From a virus, in IMG/VR virus record IMGVR_UViG_3300025101_000186, positions 1 through 24,182 of that record: 24,182 nucleotides of DNA, one strand, 5' to 3'. The notes under the pieces were generated by a model. The model did not search any database and was not told where the DNA came from. It was given only the letters and a program-made list of their open reading frames with translations. Both the position numbers and the translations under genes were made by a program. The stretch's first letter is position 1; every line of letters begins with the position of its first letter. Below are positions 23,173 through 24,182 of this stretch, one piece after another.

Positions 23173-24134
23173 TATGTAATCCTTTGAGCTAAGAAACCAT
23201 TACTAGCAGCACTTTGTTGACCTGCATTTGGACCAGAAGTAACTGTAGCTATTTGATACTCACCAATAGTAAGAACTCTCCACGTTCCAGATACAGTAGT
23301 TCTAGTTTTTCCTCCTATGTTATGGCTTGTTGAGCTGGTAAATCCTGAGTTCTTTAACGCTCCAGGATCAATAGCCAAATGCAAAGCAGGACTTCCTCCG
23401 TTTGTATATGTAGCTGGGGTAATAACATCTCCTACACTTATAGTAGTATTTGCGGGTGAACCTACAGAAGCAGCAAAAAGAGCAAATGTCCTTAGAGCTC
23501 CAACGGTATCCGCTGCACTAGGAACTACATCAATGCCTGTTAAGTTTGATCCATCGATTGCTGGTAAAGCACCTGTTAGTTTACTTGCTGTCAAAGTTGA
23601 TATTCTAGCATCGGCAACTGTACCTGAAGATATGTTTGATCCGTTTAAAGAAGTTAAACCTGAACCATCTCCAGTGACTGTAGTTGCAGCCGCAACCCCG
23701 GTAATTGTCACTCCCGTCGCGCTGGTTTCTATTTTTTTTGCATTATTATGGTATAGCTCAACAGCGCCGTTTGATGTAAATACAGCTTGATTTTCGGACT
23801 GTGCTGAGTTTGTTATTTGTACATTGTCACCAGCTACAACTAAATCTCCTGTACCAGCGTCTTGTATAATACTGTCACTACCATTATGAAATATTTTTAA
23901 ATCTGTACTATCACCAAAATTAATATCTACGTCATCACCTAAGTTTAAATCCCCGGTCAACGTTCCACCAGCAAGTGGCAGTTTAGCACTTATCTGAGTT
24001 TGTGCGTTAGATGCTAATGAGTTTATAAACTGATATTCAGCATTACTAACAGTACCATCAGCGACTGCGGTTGCTGCTATGTTTACTAGATTAGCTCCTG
24101 TGTGTGCGTATTTTTTTGATTCGTATGTAGCCAT
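23172..24134 (-). CDS. Tail fibre-like protein with repeats
   Basis: A 320-residue protein. The N-terminal 45 residues are probably the virion anchor. Then comes LPLAGGTLTGDLNLGDD (53-69), a fibre element common in T4-like and marine phages, followed by DINFGDSTDLKIFHNGSDS and related strand-turn units. GSGLTSLNGSN and DGSNLTGI in the middle (about 157-202) are shaft-like repeats around SSGTVADARI. The last 90 residues (from SAADTVGALRTF) form a different, globular-looking region that could be the receptor-binding tip. It lacks a visible chaperone domain. Host-receptor binding is the expected role. A weak binding site precedes the ATG; it is the first late gene seen in the window. Confidence 0.75.
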   Translation of the reverse strand: MATYESKKYAHTGANLVNIAATAVADGTVSNAEYQFINSLASNAQTQISAKLPLAGGTLTGDLNLGDDVDINFGDSTDLKIFHNGSDSIIQDAGTGDLVVAGDNVQITNSAQSENQAVFTSNGAVELYHNNAKKIETSATGVTITGVAAATTVTGDGSGLTSLNGSNISSGTVADARISTLTASKLTGALPAIDGSNLTGIDVVPSAADTVGALRTFALFAASVGSPANTTISVGDVITPATYTNGGSPALHLAIDPGALKNSGFTSSTSHNIGGKTRTTVSGTWRVLTIGEYQIATVTSGPNAGQQSAASNGFLAQRIT

Positions 24135-24182
24135 GTTATGTCTTTATTATATAGTTAACAGAAATATAAGGGTTTAAAATAT
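24135..24182 (-). other. Upstream leader of the tail-fibre gene (partial)
   Basis: The last 48 bases are AT-rich and non-coding. On the minus strand a TATAAT (24146-24151) lies 11 bases before the ATG, but no -35 box is found at 16-18 bases, and so short a leader would leave no room for a ribosome site. I do not call a promoter. The junction to the next gene lies outside the window. Confidence 0.3.

Noticed and set aside
23317-23790. 157-codon open frame on the plus strand opposite the tail-fibre gene
   Set aside because: Antisense to a well-supported gene, Val/Ala/Pro-rich composition mirrors the fibre's Thr/Gly codons, no binding site, no family features.
24146-24151. TATAAT before the tail-fibre gene as a late promoter
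   Set aside because: No matching -35 box and too close to the ATG; chance in AT-rich sequence is likely.

Overview
The window is a piece of a tailed-phage (Caudoviricetes) genome, most like the short-tailed marine phages recovered from seawater fosmids and pelagiphage-type isolates. It is AT-rich by eye (composition not computed). Genes are packed with one- to a few-base overlaps of the TAATG or ATGA type, and no host housekeeping gene is visible. The host cannot be named from the sequence. No terminase, portal, major capsid protein, RNA polymerase, integrase, tRNA, rRNA, CRISPR array or insertion sequence was seen, so this is about half of a genome or less.

Region 1 (1-8426, all minus strand) is a replication and DNA-metabolism operon read right to left. 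In transcription order it holds an unknown protein (8426-7833), a coiled-coil protein (7831-7271), a putative DNA-binding protein with an SSB-like C-terminal tip (7243-6482), a hairpin, a small basic protein (6419-6180), an archaeo-eukaryotic-type primase (6187-4664), a UvrD-like SF1 helicase (4664-3156), a PD-(D/E)XK nuclease (3159-2878), a DUF3310 protein (2885-2664), a family A DNA polymerase with proofreading domain (2667-811) and a zinc-ribbon protein (824-618). After a 136-base gap with a promoter and an operator-like palindrome come a ribbon-helix-helix-like protein (481-302), a CxxC protein (333-130), a possible 18-residue peptide (157-101) and the start of an unknown gene (107 to the edge).

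Region 2 (8427-9942) is a 70-base divergent control region with two overlapping, face-to-face sigma70-type promoters. One drives the replication operon leftwards. The other drives the only plus-strand gene, a SNF2-like SF2 helicase (8497-9942), whose stop codon overlaps that of the endolysin gene arriving from the other side.

Region 3 (9939-24134, all minus strand) is the late virion and lysis module. In transcription order: a tail-fibre-like protein, a 612-residue structural protein, small virion or accessory proteins of 54, 122 and 80 residues, three putative internal or ejection proteins (382, 379 and 439 residues), a 2102-residue giant protein that probably travels in the virion, an XhlA-like holin candidate and an M15 peptidase endolysin. 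The order (tail, internal proteins, holin, endolysin) is that of a podovirus-like late operon. Its promoter lies outside the window.

For replication, a self-contained set is visible: primase, SF1 helicase, DNA polymerase, nuclease and an SSB candidate, with a separately controlled SNF2 helicase. No DnaB or T7 gp4 type helicase is present here. Points of most interest are the switch-like promoter pair, the HNH-like motif inside the giant virion protein, the Leu at the 762-equivalent site of the polymerase, and the shared GGRV...NEGG peptide in two internal proteins.
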